Source: Parapristionchus giblindavisi | Taxonomy: Eukaryota > Nematoda > Chromadorea > Rhabditida > Diplogasteridae | Reading direction: 5' to 3' | NCBI GenBank assembly: GCA_943737045.1 | Contig: CALSFV010000653.1 | Location: 186,001 to 250,000, forward strand | DNA: 64,000 nt | Shown here: piece after piece, positions 25,201-36,147 of the stretch | Numbering within the stretch: the stretch's first letter is position 1 | Layout of the letters: every line of letters begins with the position of its first letter | The notes under the pieces: generated by a model | What the model saw: the letters and a program-made list of their open reading frames with translations, nothing else | What the model was told of the DNA's origin: nothing | Databases searched by the model: none | Translations under genes and position numbers: made by a program

Positions 25201-27658
25201 GCTACCCCAGATTCGACCAGGGAATCACTCAGAAGCAAGGGGCTAGCCCAGATTCGACCAGGGAATCACTCAGAAGCAAGGGGCTACCCCAGATTCGACC
25301 AGGGAATCACTCAGAAGCAAGGGGCTAGCCCAGATTCGACCAGGGAATCACTCAGAAGCAAGGGGCTAGCCCAGATTCGACCAGGGAATCACTCAGAAGC
25401 AAGGGGCTAGCCCAGATTCGACCAGGGAATCACTCAAAAGCAAGGGGCTAGCCCAGATTCGACCAGGGTATCACTCAGAATCAAGGGGCTAGCCCAGATT
25501 CGACCAGGGAATCACTCAAAAGCAAGGGGCTAGCCCAGATTCGACCAGGGTATCACTCAGAAGCAAGGGGCTACCCCAGATTCGACCAGGGAATCACTCA
25601 GAAGCAAGGGGCTAGCCCAGATTCGACAAGGGAATCACTCAGAAGCAAGGGGCTAGCCCAGATTCGACCAGGGTATCACTCAGAATCAAGGGGCTAGCCC
25701 AGATTCGACCAGGGAATCACTCAAAAGCAAGGGGCTAGCCCAGATTCGACCAGGGTATCACTCAGAAGCAAGGGGCTACCCCAGATTCGACCAGGGAATC
25801 ACTCAGAAGCAAGGGGCTAGCCCAGATTCGACAAGGGAATCACTCAGAAGCAAGGGGCTAGCCCAGATTCGACCAGGGTATCACTCAGAAGCAAGGGGCT
25901 AGCCCAGATTCGACCAGGGAATCACTCAGAAGCAAGGGGCTAGCCCAGATTCGACCAGGGAATCACTCAGAAGCAAGGGGCTAGCCCAGATTCGTCCAGG
26001 GTATCACTCAGAAGCAAGGGGCTACCCAAGATTCGTCCAGGGTATCACTCAGAAGCAAGGGGCTACCCCAGATTCGACCAGGGAATCACTCAGAAGCAAG
26101 GGGCTAGCCCAGATTCGACCAGGGAATCACTCAGAAGCAAGGGGCTAGCCCAGATTCGACCAGGGAATCACTCAGAAGCAAGGGGCTAGCCCAGATTCGA
26201 CCAGGGAATCACTCAGAAGCAAGGGGCTAGCCCAGATTCGACCAGGGAATCACTCAGAAGCAAGGGGCTAGCCCAGATTCGTCTAGGGTATCACTCAGAA
26301 GCAAGGGGCTACCCCAGATTCGTCCAGGGTATCATTCAGAAGCAAGGGGCTAGCCCAGATTCGACCAAGGAATCACTCAGAAGCAAGGGGCTAGCCCAGA
26401 TTCGACCAGGGTATCACTCAGAAGCAAGGGGCTAGCCCAGATTCGACCAGGGTATCACTCAGAAGCAAGGGGCTATCCTAGATTCGACCAGGGAATCACT
26501 CAGAAACAAGGGGCTAGCCCAGATTCGACCAGGGAATCACTCAGAAGCAAGGGGCTAGCCCAGATTCGACCAGGGAATCACTCAAAAGCAAGGGGCTAGC
26601 CCAGATTCGACCAGGGTATCACTCAGAAGCAAGGGGCTACCCCAGATTCGACCAGGGAATCACTCAGAAGCAAGGGGCTAGCCCAGATTCGACAAGGGAA
26701 TCACTCAGAAGCAAGGGGCTAGCCCAGATTCGACCAGGGTATCACTCAGAAGCAAGGGGCTAGCCCAGATTCGACCAGGGAATCACTCAGAAGCAAGGGG
26801 CTAGCCCAGATTCGACCAGGGAATCACTCAGAAGCAAGGGGCTAGCCCAGATTCGTCCAGGGTATCACTCAGAAGCAAGGGGCTACCCAAGATTCGTCCA
26901 GGGTATCACTCAGAAGCAAGGGGCTACCCCAGATTCGACCAGGGAATCACTCAGAAGCAAGGGGCTAGCCCAGATTCGACCATTGAATCACTCAGAAGCA
27001 AGGGGCTAGCCCAGATTCGACCAGGGAATCACTCAGAAGCAAGGGGCTAGCCCAGATTCGACCAGGGAATCACTCAGAAGCAAGGGGCTAGCCCAGATTC
27101 GACCAGGGAATCACTCAGAAGCAAGGGGCTAGCCCAGATTCGACCAGGGAATCACTCAGAAGCAAGGGGCTAGCCCAGATTCGACCAGGGAATCACTCAG
27201 AAGCAAGGGGCTAGCCCAGATTCGTCTAGGGTATCACTCAGAAGCAAGGGGCTACCCCAGATTCGTCCAGGGAATCACTCAGAAGCAAGGGGCTAGCCCA
27301 GATTCGACCAGGGAATCACTCAGAAGCAAGGGGCTAGCCCAGATTCGACCAGGGTATCACTCAGAAGCAAGGGGCTAGCCCAGATTCGACCAGGGAATCA
27401 CTCAGAAGCAAGGGGCTAGCCCAGATTCGACCAGGGAATCACTCAGAAGCAAGGGGCTAGCCCAGATTCGACCAGGGTATCACTCAGAAGCAAGGGGCTA
27501 GCCCAGATTCGACCAGGGAATCACTCAGAAGCAAGGGGCTTGCTCAGATTCGACCAGGGAATCACTCAGAAGCAAGGGGCTTGCTCAGATTCGACCAGGG
27601 AATCACTCAGAAGCAAGGGGCTAGCTCAGATTCGACCAGGGTATCACTCAGAAGCAAG
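16298..27658. repeat. Minisatellite array, unit 41 bp, about 277 copies
   Basis: The unit reads GCAAGGGGCTAGCCCAGATT followed by CGACCAGGGAATCACTCAGAA. Copies differ mainly at a few fixed sites: TAGCCC/TACCCC, CGACC/CGTCC, GGGAATC/GGGTATC, CAGAAGC/CAAAAGC/CAGAATC. Rare private variants repeat at large multiples of 41 bp, so the array carries higher-order repeats: 1394 bp (34 units; AAGAGGC at 17350 and 18744, AAGGCG at 17611 and 19005), 1066 bp (26 units; AAGGGGAT at 22941 and 24007, CTACCCAAG at 23275 and 24341) and 2542 bp (62 units; AATGGG at 22203 and 24745). One copy near 16660 has lost a base. The last units (27530-27650) drift (TTGCTCAG, TAGCTCAG). There are no unique spacers, so this is not a CRISPR array. 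No gene overlaps it. Confidence 0.98.
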
Positions 27659-27659
27659 G

Positions 27660-29227
27660 TTCCCTGTCACATCATAATCTCAGAAAACTCGAATTTTTCG
27701 CGGCAACAAGTGATTTTCAATCATTGCCTCATGTAGACAGATACAAAATATTCTCTATTGTCTGTAATCACCATTGGAGGCATTACAAAGAAGAAAAACG
27801 AGTCATTCGAAATGAAGAAAGATTCTCAATCGAGTTTTATGGCAATTTTATGGAAAGGTTACCACTCGTTAAATATCTAAATTCAACATATGCAAAGGAC
27901 CTATACCGGAGTATACTTGGTGTGGATAAAGAGTGTCCTCGAATTGCACTTACTTACTCTCTTTCAAACCCTACAACTATTTTATACAACTATGGGTCCT
28001 TCTTGAAACACCTTGACAGATCGATAATTGACAATATACTCTCGACATCCTCTTGCATTTGTAGTAATTTCAAAGAGTTTGTGGATCAGTCGCTAGGGCA
28101 CATTTGTACAGGAAGTACCTCATTCATAAAAGACGAAAAGCTCAAAAAGATTATGGACAGAGGAACGAAATTCCGATTGCAGTCGTTTGTCAGAAGGGAT
28201 GAATTTTTAGACGCATTAAATCTATCTTGTTCACAATTAATCGATAGAATAGCCAGTCGTAATAAGCAAAATCAAAATACAGAAAATGTGAAAAAATACT
28301 CTCTTTAAGTTCATTGAAAGAAAAATTAATTTCAACACAAAATATGCAAATAAAAATGCAGCTACGATTGAACGAAATTCTCCAGCAATATAGTTCCTAC
28401 ACAAACATTTCGTTGTCACAATGGTCGACAAAGCATCCGGAAATTACGCAATAACTTGCAAAAAACTATACTTGGAGTTTATGGAAAGAGAAATGAACAC
28501 TAATGATGACGGAGAAAGAACATACGAGCCTGTGGAAAATATCGACCCTATCCAGAAGATCAAAGATCATGAAAAACTCACAAAAAGTTTCAATATTGAA
28601 TCATTAGAAAACTGTTCTCTGCCACGAATTTACGGTATTCCAAAAATGCATAAAAATCCGGTTAAATTTAGATTCATAACAGGAGCTCATAATAGTAGCT
28701 TAAAACCGATATCGATACATTTACAAAAAATTTTGATTTTCTTACAAAATCACTTCCGCAATTATTGCAGTAATACAACAAGTCTTTCAAAAACAAATCA
28801 TTATTTCTCAGTTCAGAATACTTTCAAAGTTATTCACAACATTCAAACAATCAAAGATAAAAATACGAATGTATTTTGCGCAGACTTTTCATCTCTGTTT
28901 ACAAACCTGCCACACAAAGTTGTCAAAGAAAAATTATTCTATTTAATCGATCTTCTTTTTAAAAATGCAGAATCTGACTACATTGTTGTCAAAGGAAACC
29001 GTATTCATTACGACCAAAATAATAGTTCAAGGAGCGGTCTGTCCTTCCATAGTAATGATGTGAAACTAATCATCGACTACATTTTGAATAACAGTTATGC
29101 ATTCTATGGAGGTACATACTACAAACAGAAAAAAGGAATTCCTCAGGGAAACAATGCCTCACCACAAATAGCAGATCTTACGTTAGCGGTAATGGAATTT
29201 CAATATATTAAGAGGCCTGTTCCCTAA
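27660..29227 (+). pseudogene. Penelope-like element reverse transcriptase, frameshifted and truncated
   Basis: Reading starts at the satellite edge and is open to 28308. The N-terminal part has the CIC...GHICTGSTSF block (about 28050-28115) that precedes the reverse transcriptase in many Penelope-like proteins. A one-base slip at the A run near 28290 and a TAG at 28391-28393 interrupt the frame. It resumes through HKHFVVTMVDKASGNY into 28421-29227, with LPRIYGIPKMHKNP, DFSSLFTNLP (first catalytic Asp block, near 28890) and the GIPQGNNASPQIADL block (near 29140). The YxDD block and any GIY-YIG endonuclease would follow, but the sequence is cut at 29226-29227 by the foldback element. With both ends missing and two lesions this copy is dead. 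The Penelope-like assignment rests on motif order; another telomerase-related reverse transcriptase group is the alternative. Confidence 0.8.
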
Positions 29228-31149
29228 GACTCGATCATATTCGACCACCCCCGGACACGTGCGCTAGCAATGAGAACTGGGAGTCCATACTTGGGTGTTA
29301 GGAGTGCCCCCGGCCCTTATTACACAAAAACGGCTGAAATTTCCTGTTTGTGCCCTCAGGCTATTAGAAAAAATAATTTTTAAAAAAAACTTTAAAAAAT
29401 CATAATTTTTCAAATTGTTGAGATGAAGTCTAAATACCATTTGCGATGCGTCTAGGGTGCACAGTGCTTGTTAATTCACTATTAGCATCGAATGCCCGTT
29501 GATTCCTAAACCACTTTTTTGAGACAAAATTTTGGTTTTTTCGGACAAATCATCCCTTGTTTTAGTGAGTGCCCAAAATTTCCGACCAGGTATTGTATCC
29601 TAAGCAATTCTGCATTGATTTAACTTAAAACTGTATTCTTCCCGATCGACCATTTTGTCGAATTTTTCGCTCGAACTTCCGTCATCGATGGTTTTCTCGA
29701 ACAAATGCTGTATTTTCCAAACGATTGGTGCGGAATTGTGGTCTACTGAAAGTTTAAAGGTGAGACTAGTAAAATGAAACAAGAAGCCCATCACTTGGAT
29801 CAATTTGAAAATTTCGATTTTCATGACCCGGGGGTCATGGTCCGAAAATTTCAAAATTTCTCAAGTTTGAAATGTTTTCATTTATGTGGCTTGTTGTGAA
29901 GTACTAATGATGTGAATAATATTCATCCAATGCTCAATGGCTGATCTCTCCTTTCAACCATTTTATTTGAAAATTTTCATTCTGATTGCGTGCGAAAAAT
30001 CAGAATTGTGTTTGAATCAGTTTCCGACTTGCTTTCTGTAATACTCTGTCTTAGTACTTTGCAATGTGCATAATCAATATGAAATTCGTTTATTTTCGAA
30101 AATTCAAAAAATTCAATTTTAGTGCCTACTTTTTCGGCAAATTTCTGAAATATTGCAGTTTGTCGACTCGAATGCTGCGATAGTGAACAAATGACAATGA
30201 CAATATGAAGTTTCATGATGAGTAAAATATAATAGAACTGAAATCCAGGCATTCGGCTCACTTTTGAAAAATTGATTTCCATGACCCGGGGGTCATGGCA
30301 AAAAAATATGAATTTTCCAAAATTAACGATTTTCATTTTGATTATGTACAATGTAAAGTACTATGCCAGAGTATTACAGAATGCAAGTTGGAAACTGATT
30401 CAAACACAATTCTGATTTTTCGCACGCAATCGGAATGAAAATTTTCAAAAAAATGGTTGAAAGGAGAGATCAGCCATTGAGCATTGGATGAATATTATTC
30501 ACATCATTAGTACTTCACAACAAGCCACATAAATGAAAACATTTCAAACTTGAGAAATTTTGAAATTTTCGGACCATGACCCCCGGGTCATGAAAATCGA
30601 AATTTTCAAATTGATCCAAGTGATGGGCTTCTTGTTTCATTTTACTAGTCTCACCTTTAAACTTTCAGTAGACCACAATTCCGCACCAATCGTTTGGAAA
30701 ATACAGTATTTGTTCGGGAAAACCATCGATGACGGATGTTCGAGCGAAAAATTCGACAAAATGGTCGATCGGGAAGAATCCAGTTTTAACTTAAATCAAT
30801 GCAGAATTGCTTAGGCTACAATACCTGGTCGGAAATTTTGGGCACTCACTAAAACAAGGGATGATTTGTCCTAAAAAACCAAAATTATATTTCATTGCCA
30901 TATCAATCAATTGGCTTTGTCGGCGTCGTCGGCAGTATTCACACGATTCACGTGGTTAGCCACGTGGGGAAAAAAAAAAGCCGTGCAAAATATTAAAAAT
31001 TTTGCAGAATTTAATTGCATTAATGCAAATTAGATAAATTCATAGCACGGTTGAATTTTTTCCAAAATGGAGCGGGACGCTCAACCATTTCATTCTTCTT
31101 TCGTGTGTCTTCGGCACTGGTCAGTTTTTTGTATTTCTCTCTCTCGTCC

Positions 31150-31660
31150 TTGATTTTCCACACTAAGGCGAGCTTAGGTCTAAGGTTTTCCACACCTAGA
31201 CCTTAAGATTAAGGTTATCCACACCTTAATCATAGCTTCAGTTATCCAACACTGAAGCTATTATCTCGAGGTTTTCCACACCTCAGGAAACACTTCTGGT
31301 TATACAACACCATGAAGTTTCCAATTTGGGTTCAAGGTTTTCCACGCCTAGACCTTAAGATTAAGGTTATCCACACCTTAACCATAGCTTCAGTTGTCAA
31401 ACACTGAAGCTATTGTCTTGAGGTTTTCATCACCTCAGGAAACGTTCTTGTTTATACAACACCATGAAGTTTCCAATTTGGGTTCAAGGTTTTCCACACC
31501 TAGACCTTAAGATTAAGGTTATCCACACCTTAACCATAGCTTCAGTTGTCAAACACTGAAGCTATTATCGCGAGGTTTTCAACACCTCCGGAAACGCTTT
31601 TGGTTATACAACACTATGAAGTTTCCAATATGGGTTCAAGGTAGTCACAAACCTTAACCA
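31150..31660. repeat. About 152 bp tandem repeat built of successive stem-loops with a constant loop word
   Basis: Landmark AAGGTTTTCCAC recurs at about 31182, 31334 and 31486, giving just over three 152 bp units. Inside each unit several short hairpins follow one another: AGGTCTA...TAGACCT, TTAAGGT...ACCTTAA, TAGCTTCAGT...ACTGAAGCTA, GAGGT...ACCTC and GGAAAC...GTTTCC. Their loops are all close to TTATCCAC or TTTTCCAC, so the stems change while the loop hardly does. No protein is encoded. The position suggests a 5' untranslated or packaging region of the DIRS-like element. Confidence 0.85.
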
Positions 31661-32654
31661 AGATACTTTATGGCTAACGTAGCAATGAAGTATTTTATCC
31701 TTCCTCTATAATTATTGTCCACGATCAGATGGATGACGAGTTCTTAGATAATGAACAAGAGGAATTCAAGATCCCTAACATGGCATCTTCGAGGGGGAAC
31801 AATCACTATCCAACGATCTTATCCTCTTCCTCATCATCGGAAAGTAATTTCTTCGGTTGAAGAATTCCTTGATGATGAACGATTCCAATTATTTTCGTTG
31901 TTCTAACATCGAAAAAGAATCTCGAAACTGAGTGATTTCGACAACAGAGGTTCGCTTATTTGGAATTTGGTAATCAACTGAGTTATTATTAATTGATTCG
32001 ATAGTCAAATTGTATTCGAATATAATCATTTTATTCGATTACATATCTCAGGGTCGGTCATTCCTCATCCACAGGAAACACCGGAGACTGAGAAAGGTGT
32101 GAGAGTAAATTCACCACCAACTCCTTTCACAATTAGACGATTATCATCATTATTTATGACAATTATTGATGAAAGTTTGAATGGAGCTAGCGTAAGTCTA
32201 CTCATGTAGAACGCTGAATATAATTTACTTCTCGGTGGTGTTTTTATCCTTCACTTTAGGATGAGATGTTTATCACTACACTGAATGAGGTCATCCTTGT
32301 TAAGGATCCCATCACTAGCGGTGACGTAAATGTTGCTCAAACTTATTTAAGATTGAGTGGCCGGTCTCTCTCATTCAACCATCGATAAGGCTCTTAGAGG
32401 TGAGAGATATTGAAATGGTTTCAATTTGCTTTCGCGCCATAAATTTAATTTATGTTAAATGTCAGCGCTCTGAAGTGGAGATAAAACCTTCTCGAGACTC
32501 GATGTTTTGGTCCTTCGTCCGAATTCGGCCAACTCTAAGAAGTCTGCCTACTAGAGAAGTGGGTTAAATCTGTTTCAAATTAATGAAACTTCCATAATTT
32601 ATTTTTTCTGACAACTTGAAGCTATTTGTCTGAGTATATTTTACTGCTGATACT

Positions 32655-34060
32655 TTTGTATTAGCGTCCATTCAGGGTCATCGCATTCCATTTACTTGCT
32701 CAGTAAATCTGATCGATAGTTTGACCCCTCGTCCCTTTAACACTTCAAAAACAATATTGACATTGTTTAAAGAAGAAGCAGTTAAGTTACTTTCAAAAGG
32801 GGACATCAGAATTGGTCGATAATCCTCGTAGCATTGTTATCTCAAATACCTTTGTTATTCCAAAAAAAGGAAGGGAGGAAAGCGTACTATAATCAATATA
32901 CGTCCATTAATAGATTCATTAGATATGATCATTTCTAAAGGGAATGTGTTAACATACTTTCTGGAATCATTGTACAAGGTTTCGTATGCGCTAAGACTGA
33001 TCTTAAGGATGCGTTTTTTTAAAGTTTTAAATCCATCCTTGTTACCAGAAATATCTTCTTTCCAGGTAGGAAATCGGGTTTACAGATAGAAACAGGTCTT
33101 TACCATTTGGGCTATCCACAGCTCATCATCTATAGTAAAATGATAATACCCGTGATTGAATACCTACGTTATTAGAATATTTGTTCTTTAATTAACATGG
33201 AAGATAGTTTGATGGTAGCTAATTCCCTGAAGACTATTATTGAGAAAAGTCGTCTTGACTAGTATTCTCATGGTGACACTAGCACAGCTAGTAAACTATG
33301 AAAGATCTCATACTACCCTCGATAATAGATTTCCTTGGAATTATAATAAATGCTGTGAATATGTTTTTTTTTCATCCCTGAATTGAAAAAAAAAGAGTAT
33401 TAACCAGACTCGAGCTGGTTACTTCTCTTGGGAGAATCAATTCAACATCAACAGCATCTAAGATATCCACATAGCACACGCGCTTTCATTAAAGAGAATA
33501 TGGTCTAATTTATCATCCATTACATTATGTCTTAACGTTATCTTTACGATGAAAGCTTAGTCTTGAACAGAAGATGAGTGGACCGTGGATGAGAAAGAGT
33601 ATCACATTATTATACTCGAAATGCTTGCTTCTTTGGCTTGAAGTCTTTCGCTTTAGTTTTTGAAAGGGAAATTCATAAACTGCAATTAGATAACAGAACT
33701 GCAGTGACCTTCATAATTCTGAAAGACGTTACAAAAAGCCTTGATCTTCTTAAAGTAAATAAGGATGTCTGGCAATGGTCTCGAAACTATTTCATTCCTT
33801 TACGCCAATAATTTTCCAGGAAGATCCTATGTTGAAGCTCATGAAGAATTTAGATTTTTTCTCGAGGAGAAATTGTCCTTGATTAATTCTTCAGATCGTC
33901 TTTTTGGAGTATCCAGCATCAATATCTTTGCTTCCGCAAAATGTTCTGCCTATTCACTTGACAAAATGATTCTGGTTCTCTCGCACTAGACGTTTTTGCT
34001 CACGCATAGAAGGGTCATAAGCATACGCTTTTCCTCCCTTTAATCTAGTGGGCAAAATAA
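32655..34060 (+). pseudogene. Decayed DIRS/Pat-like pol: reverse transcriptase and RNase H
   Basis: Switching frames, the following blocks appear in order: KEEAVKLLSKGDI (near 32770), FVIPKKGREE (near 32855), IRPLIDSLD (near 32900), KTDLKDAFF (near 32995), LPFGLSTA (near 33100), IIPVIEYLRY (near 33145), then LDNRTAVTFI (near 33690) and FPGRSYVEAHEE (33800-33850), and SINIFASAKC (near 33920). DLKDAxF and LPFGLSTAP are the reverse transcriptase signature of DIRS and gypsy-like elements, and DNRTAV with a later DLFASxxN-like block is the DIRS/Pat type RNase H. The catalytic Asp pair of the reverse transcriptase cannot be read cleanly. Many frameshifts and stops show an old copy. Confidence 0.72.
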
Positions 34061-34459
34061 TTCGGAAAGATCTATCAGATAAGGTTCAATCAATCATTAT
34101 CATTGCAATGTAACTATAATAAATATTATACTTCAACAAACTGTGTTTGTTTAGCATAATATAACATTTTGTCTCAAAAAAGTGGTTTAGGAATCAACGG
34201 GCATTCGATGCTAATAGTGAATTAGCAAGCACTGTGCACCCTAGACGCATCGCAAATGGTATTTAGACTTCATCTCAACAATTTGAAAAATTATGTTTTT
34301 TTAAAGTTTTTTAAAAAAAATATTTTTTCTAATAGCCTGAGGGTACAAACAGGAAATTTCAGCCGTTTTGTGTAATAAGGGCCGGGGGCACTCCTAACAC
34401 CCAAGTATGGACTCCCAGTTCTCATTGCTAGCGCACGTGTCCGGGGGGTGGTCGAGTCT

Positions 34460-34680
34460 TAACGGCCATCTCTCTTAAAGAGAAGGTTAAGCATAATATC
34501 GTAGCAGGCGTTGCGGCGCGTCGCCTGCACAAACCGCAGCTCGAACGTAGCATTTTGAAGGAAGTTATGGTCATTCTAGTGAGATGTGGTGAATCAATCA
34601 ATTCATTCATAAGAAGTAAAATAATAGATGAAGAGAGGGCCGATTTAGTCCGTAACAGTAATAGACTTTATCAAGATTAA
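34460..34680 (+). pseudogene. C-terminal coding fragment of unknown protein, cut at its 5' side by the foldback element
   Basis: An open frame runs from the foldback boundary to a TAA at 34678-34680 and gives about 70 residues, including KEKVKHNIVAGVAARRLHKP and ILKEVMVILVRCGESINSF. It is the 5' part of the segment duplicated at 38096-38560, where the same frame has an earlier TAA (GATTAA for GATTTA). The basic, helix-like composition suggests real coding origin. Its position just after a truncated Penelope-like gene makes a Penelope C-terminus possible, but I see no diagnostic motif, so the product is unknown. Confidence 0.45.
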
Positions 34681-34700
34681 CTAAGCAGTGTGTCCACTGA

Positions 34701-35334
34701 CATGGGAATGGTCGGAACTCACATTTCCGGATTTTCACGAAAGTTGCAGGATTTACTAAATCGACTACGCTGATTCCAAATCAGCCTTAAAAAACCTGCC
34801 AAATGTTTTTCTGAAGCAAGTTATAGCCCTACAAAAGGCAATTTTTTAAATTTTTCAGACGATTGTTCAAAAGATTTCCCCGCGCGATATGATTTTTATC
34901 CCTCTATTCTCTTCTCTTCTCTTGTCTATCCCTATCCATTCCTAGCTGCAGCATGGTAAAGTGTTATGATGTTTTGTTGGCATTCCGGAGGGAGCTGCTT
35001 CGATTCCCCGGTTGTGAACTTCCTTTACTGATTCATGCGTGATTAATTTTTTTTTTAAATTTTACAAGATCCTTCTTGGATACCAACCAAACAACGTATT
35101 ACTTGACTACGCTGCATCTGGGAGTGGAGAAAAAGAGCAAGCTCATGTCGCGTGGGGAAATCTGTTGAAAAAAATGCCTGAAAATGAAAAAAAATCGATT
35201 TTCATCGGGCTATAACTCGCTTCAGAAAAACATTTGGCAGGTTTTTAAGGCTGATTTGAAATCAGCGTTGTCGATTTAGTAAACCCTGCAACTTTCCCGA
35301 AAATCAGGCAATGTGAGTTCCGACCATTCCCATG
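34701..35334. mobile_element. 634 bp inverted-repeat element (MITE-like), TGA target site duplication
   Basis: Ends CATGGGAATGGTCGGAACTC and its complement; inverted repeats extend about 120-140 bp. TGA flanks both sides (34698-34700 and 35335-35337) and occurs once in the empty copy at about 38297. The arms include the word AACCTGCCAAATGTTTTTCTGAAGC. The centre has CTTCGATTCCCCGG preceded by TGGTAAAGTG 40-50 bp upstream, resembling tRNA B and A boxes. There is no coding capacity. A 3 bp duplication fits PIF/Harbinger-type mobilisation (inference). Confidence 0.88.
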
Positions 35335-35376
35335 TGAATCCGAAGTGTCATTTAGTCTGTATTATCTCATAATGTA

Positions 35377-35967
35377 CCGTCAAAACGAAAAAAATTGAAA
35401 CATTTGTGACAATTTGTGACAAATTGTCACAAAAGTTCACAAGATTTTGAAAATTTTCTATCATGATATCTAAATGCGGTTTGAAATTATTTATTAGATT
35501 ATAGGGTATTTGAGCATCACTGGGCTTCCCTAATTGTCATGTGAAGAAAACGATTTAAATAATTCAATGTGAACACTGTTTGGTGAAACTGGTATACGGT
35601 AGGATTTTCTACCGTATACCAGTTTTGCAACCTGATCCATGCCATGGTTCAAACAGTGCAAATTCACTGTAAAGAGTCATAAAATGATAGACACATCCAT
35701 GATTAGGCGAAGAAAGCGCGATGGTAGCAGTTTTAAAGTAAGATTCTACAGTATGCTACAGTATACCAATTTTTCTCCGCGGCGCTCCCGATTAATTTTT
35801 TCACTTTTGTCATATATTACTCCATTGAGCAAACACATCCACACTAAAAAACCTGAGAAAATACATCATCAGGTAGGTGAAAAACGCTTGAAATAGGCAC
35901 TTTGTGAACTTTTGTGACAATTTGTCACAAATTGTCACAAATGTTTCACTTTTTTTCGTTTTGACGG
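35377..35967. mobile_element. 591 bp MITE with TA target site
   Basis: Ends CCGTCAAAACGAAAAAAA and complement, followed inwards by repeated TTGTGACAATTTGTGACAA words, flanked by TA (35375-35376, 35968-35969). The empty copy reads AATGTATGTG near 38334. A perfect 17 bp hairpin (AAACTGGTATACGGTAG, six-base loop) sits inside at 35586-35625. An 85-codon frame at 35639-35896 has no recognisable motif. TA duplication points to Tc1/mariner-type mobilisation. Confidence 0.88.
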
Positions 35968-36147
35968 TATGTGTTGTTATTGAAATGTTTAATTTTCACT
36001 CGGCACATGAACAAAAATGAAAAATACGTCTGTATTCTCGAATAAATTTTAGAAAATATTTAGGAATAATGTTTTAGAATAAATTTCAAAATATATTACT
36101 ACAAAATAATATCATTATTACAAAATAATAATATTATTATTATTATA

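Larger units (their letters stand above)
30887..34165 (+). mobile_element. Degenerate DIRS/Pat-like retroelement nested in the foldback element
   Basis: The insertion splits the arm sequence CCAAAATTTTGTCTC: ATT is present on both sides (30884-30886 and 34166-34168), so either a 3 bp duplication or recombination at a 3 bp match occurred. In order it contains an AT-rich leader, the stem-loop array (31150-31650), a short acidic reading frame starting ATGGATGACGAG (31729) like a decayed gag, and reverse transcriptase and RNase H remnants. No tyrosine recombinase and no clear terminal repeats were found, so the copy is truncated as well as riddled with frameshifts. The family call comes from the pol motifs, described in the entry for 32655-34060. 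Confidence 0.72.
29228..34459. mobile_element. Foldback (long inverted repeat) DNA element, TA target site, carrying a nested retroelement
   Basis: Ends are AGACTCGA and TCGAGTCT, flanked by TA at 29226-29227 and 34460-34461. The outer inverted repeat (29228-29525 against 34175-34459) continues as an inner one (29526-30085 against 30330-30886), so the arms total roughly 860 bp once the insertion at 30887-34165 is removed, giving an own length of about 1950 bp. CATGACCCGGGGGTCATG-type near-palindromes occur three times (about 29822, 30278, 30577), near the tip. No transposase is visible; ORFs of 84-124 codons in the arms are mirror copies with no recognisable domain. TA duplication suggests a Tc1/mariner-type source of transposase (inference). 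Confidence 0.86.

Noticed and set aside
16298..27658. Regular short repeats resembling a CRISPR array
   Set aside because: Units are directly contiguous at 41 bp with no unique spacers, and the surroundings are eukaryotic.
31213..31223. TTATCCACA, identical to the bacterial DnaA box, repeated
   Set aside because: It is the loop of a series of stem-loops in a eukaryotic retroelement; the match to an origin box is a coincidence of the loop word.
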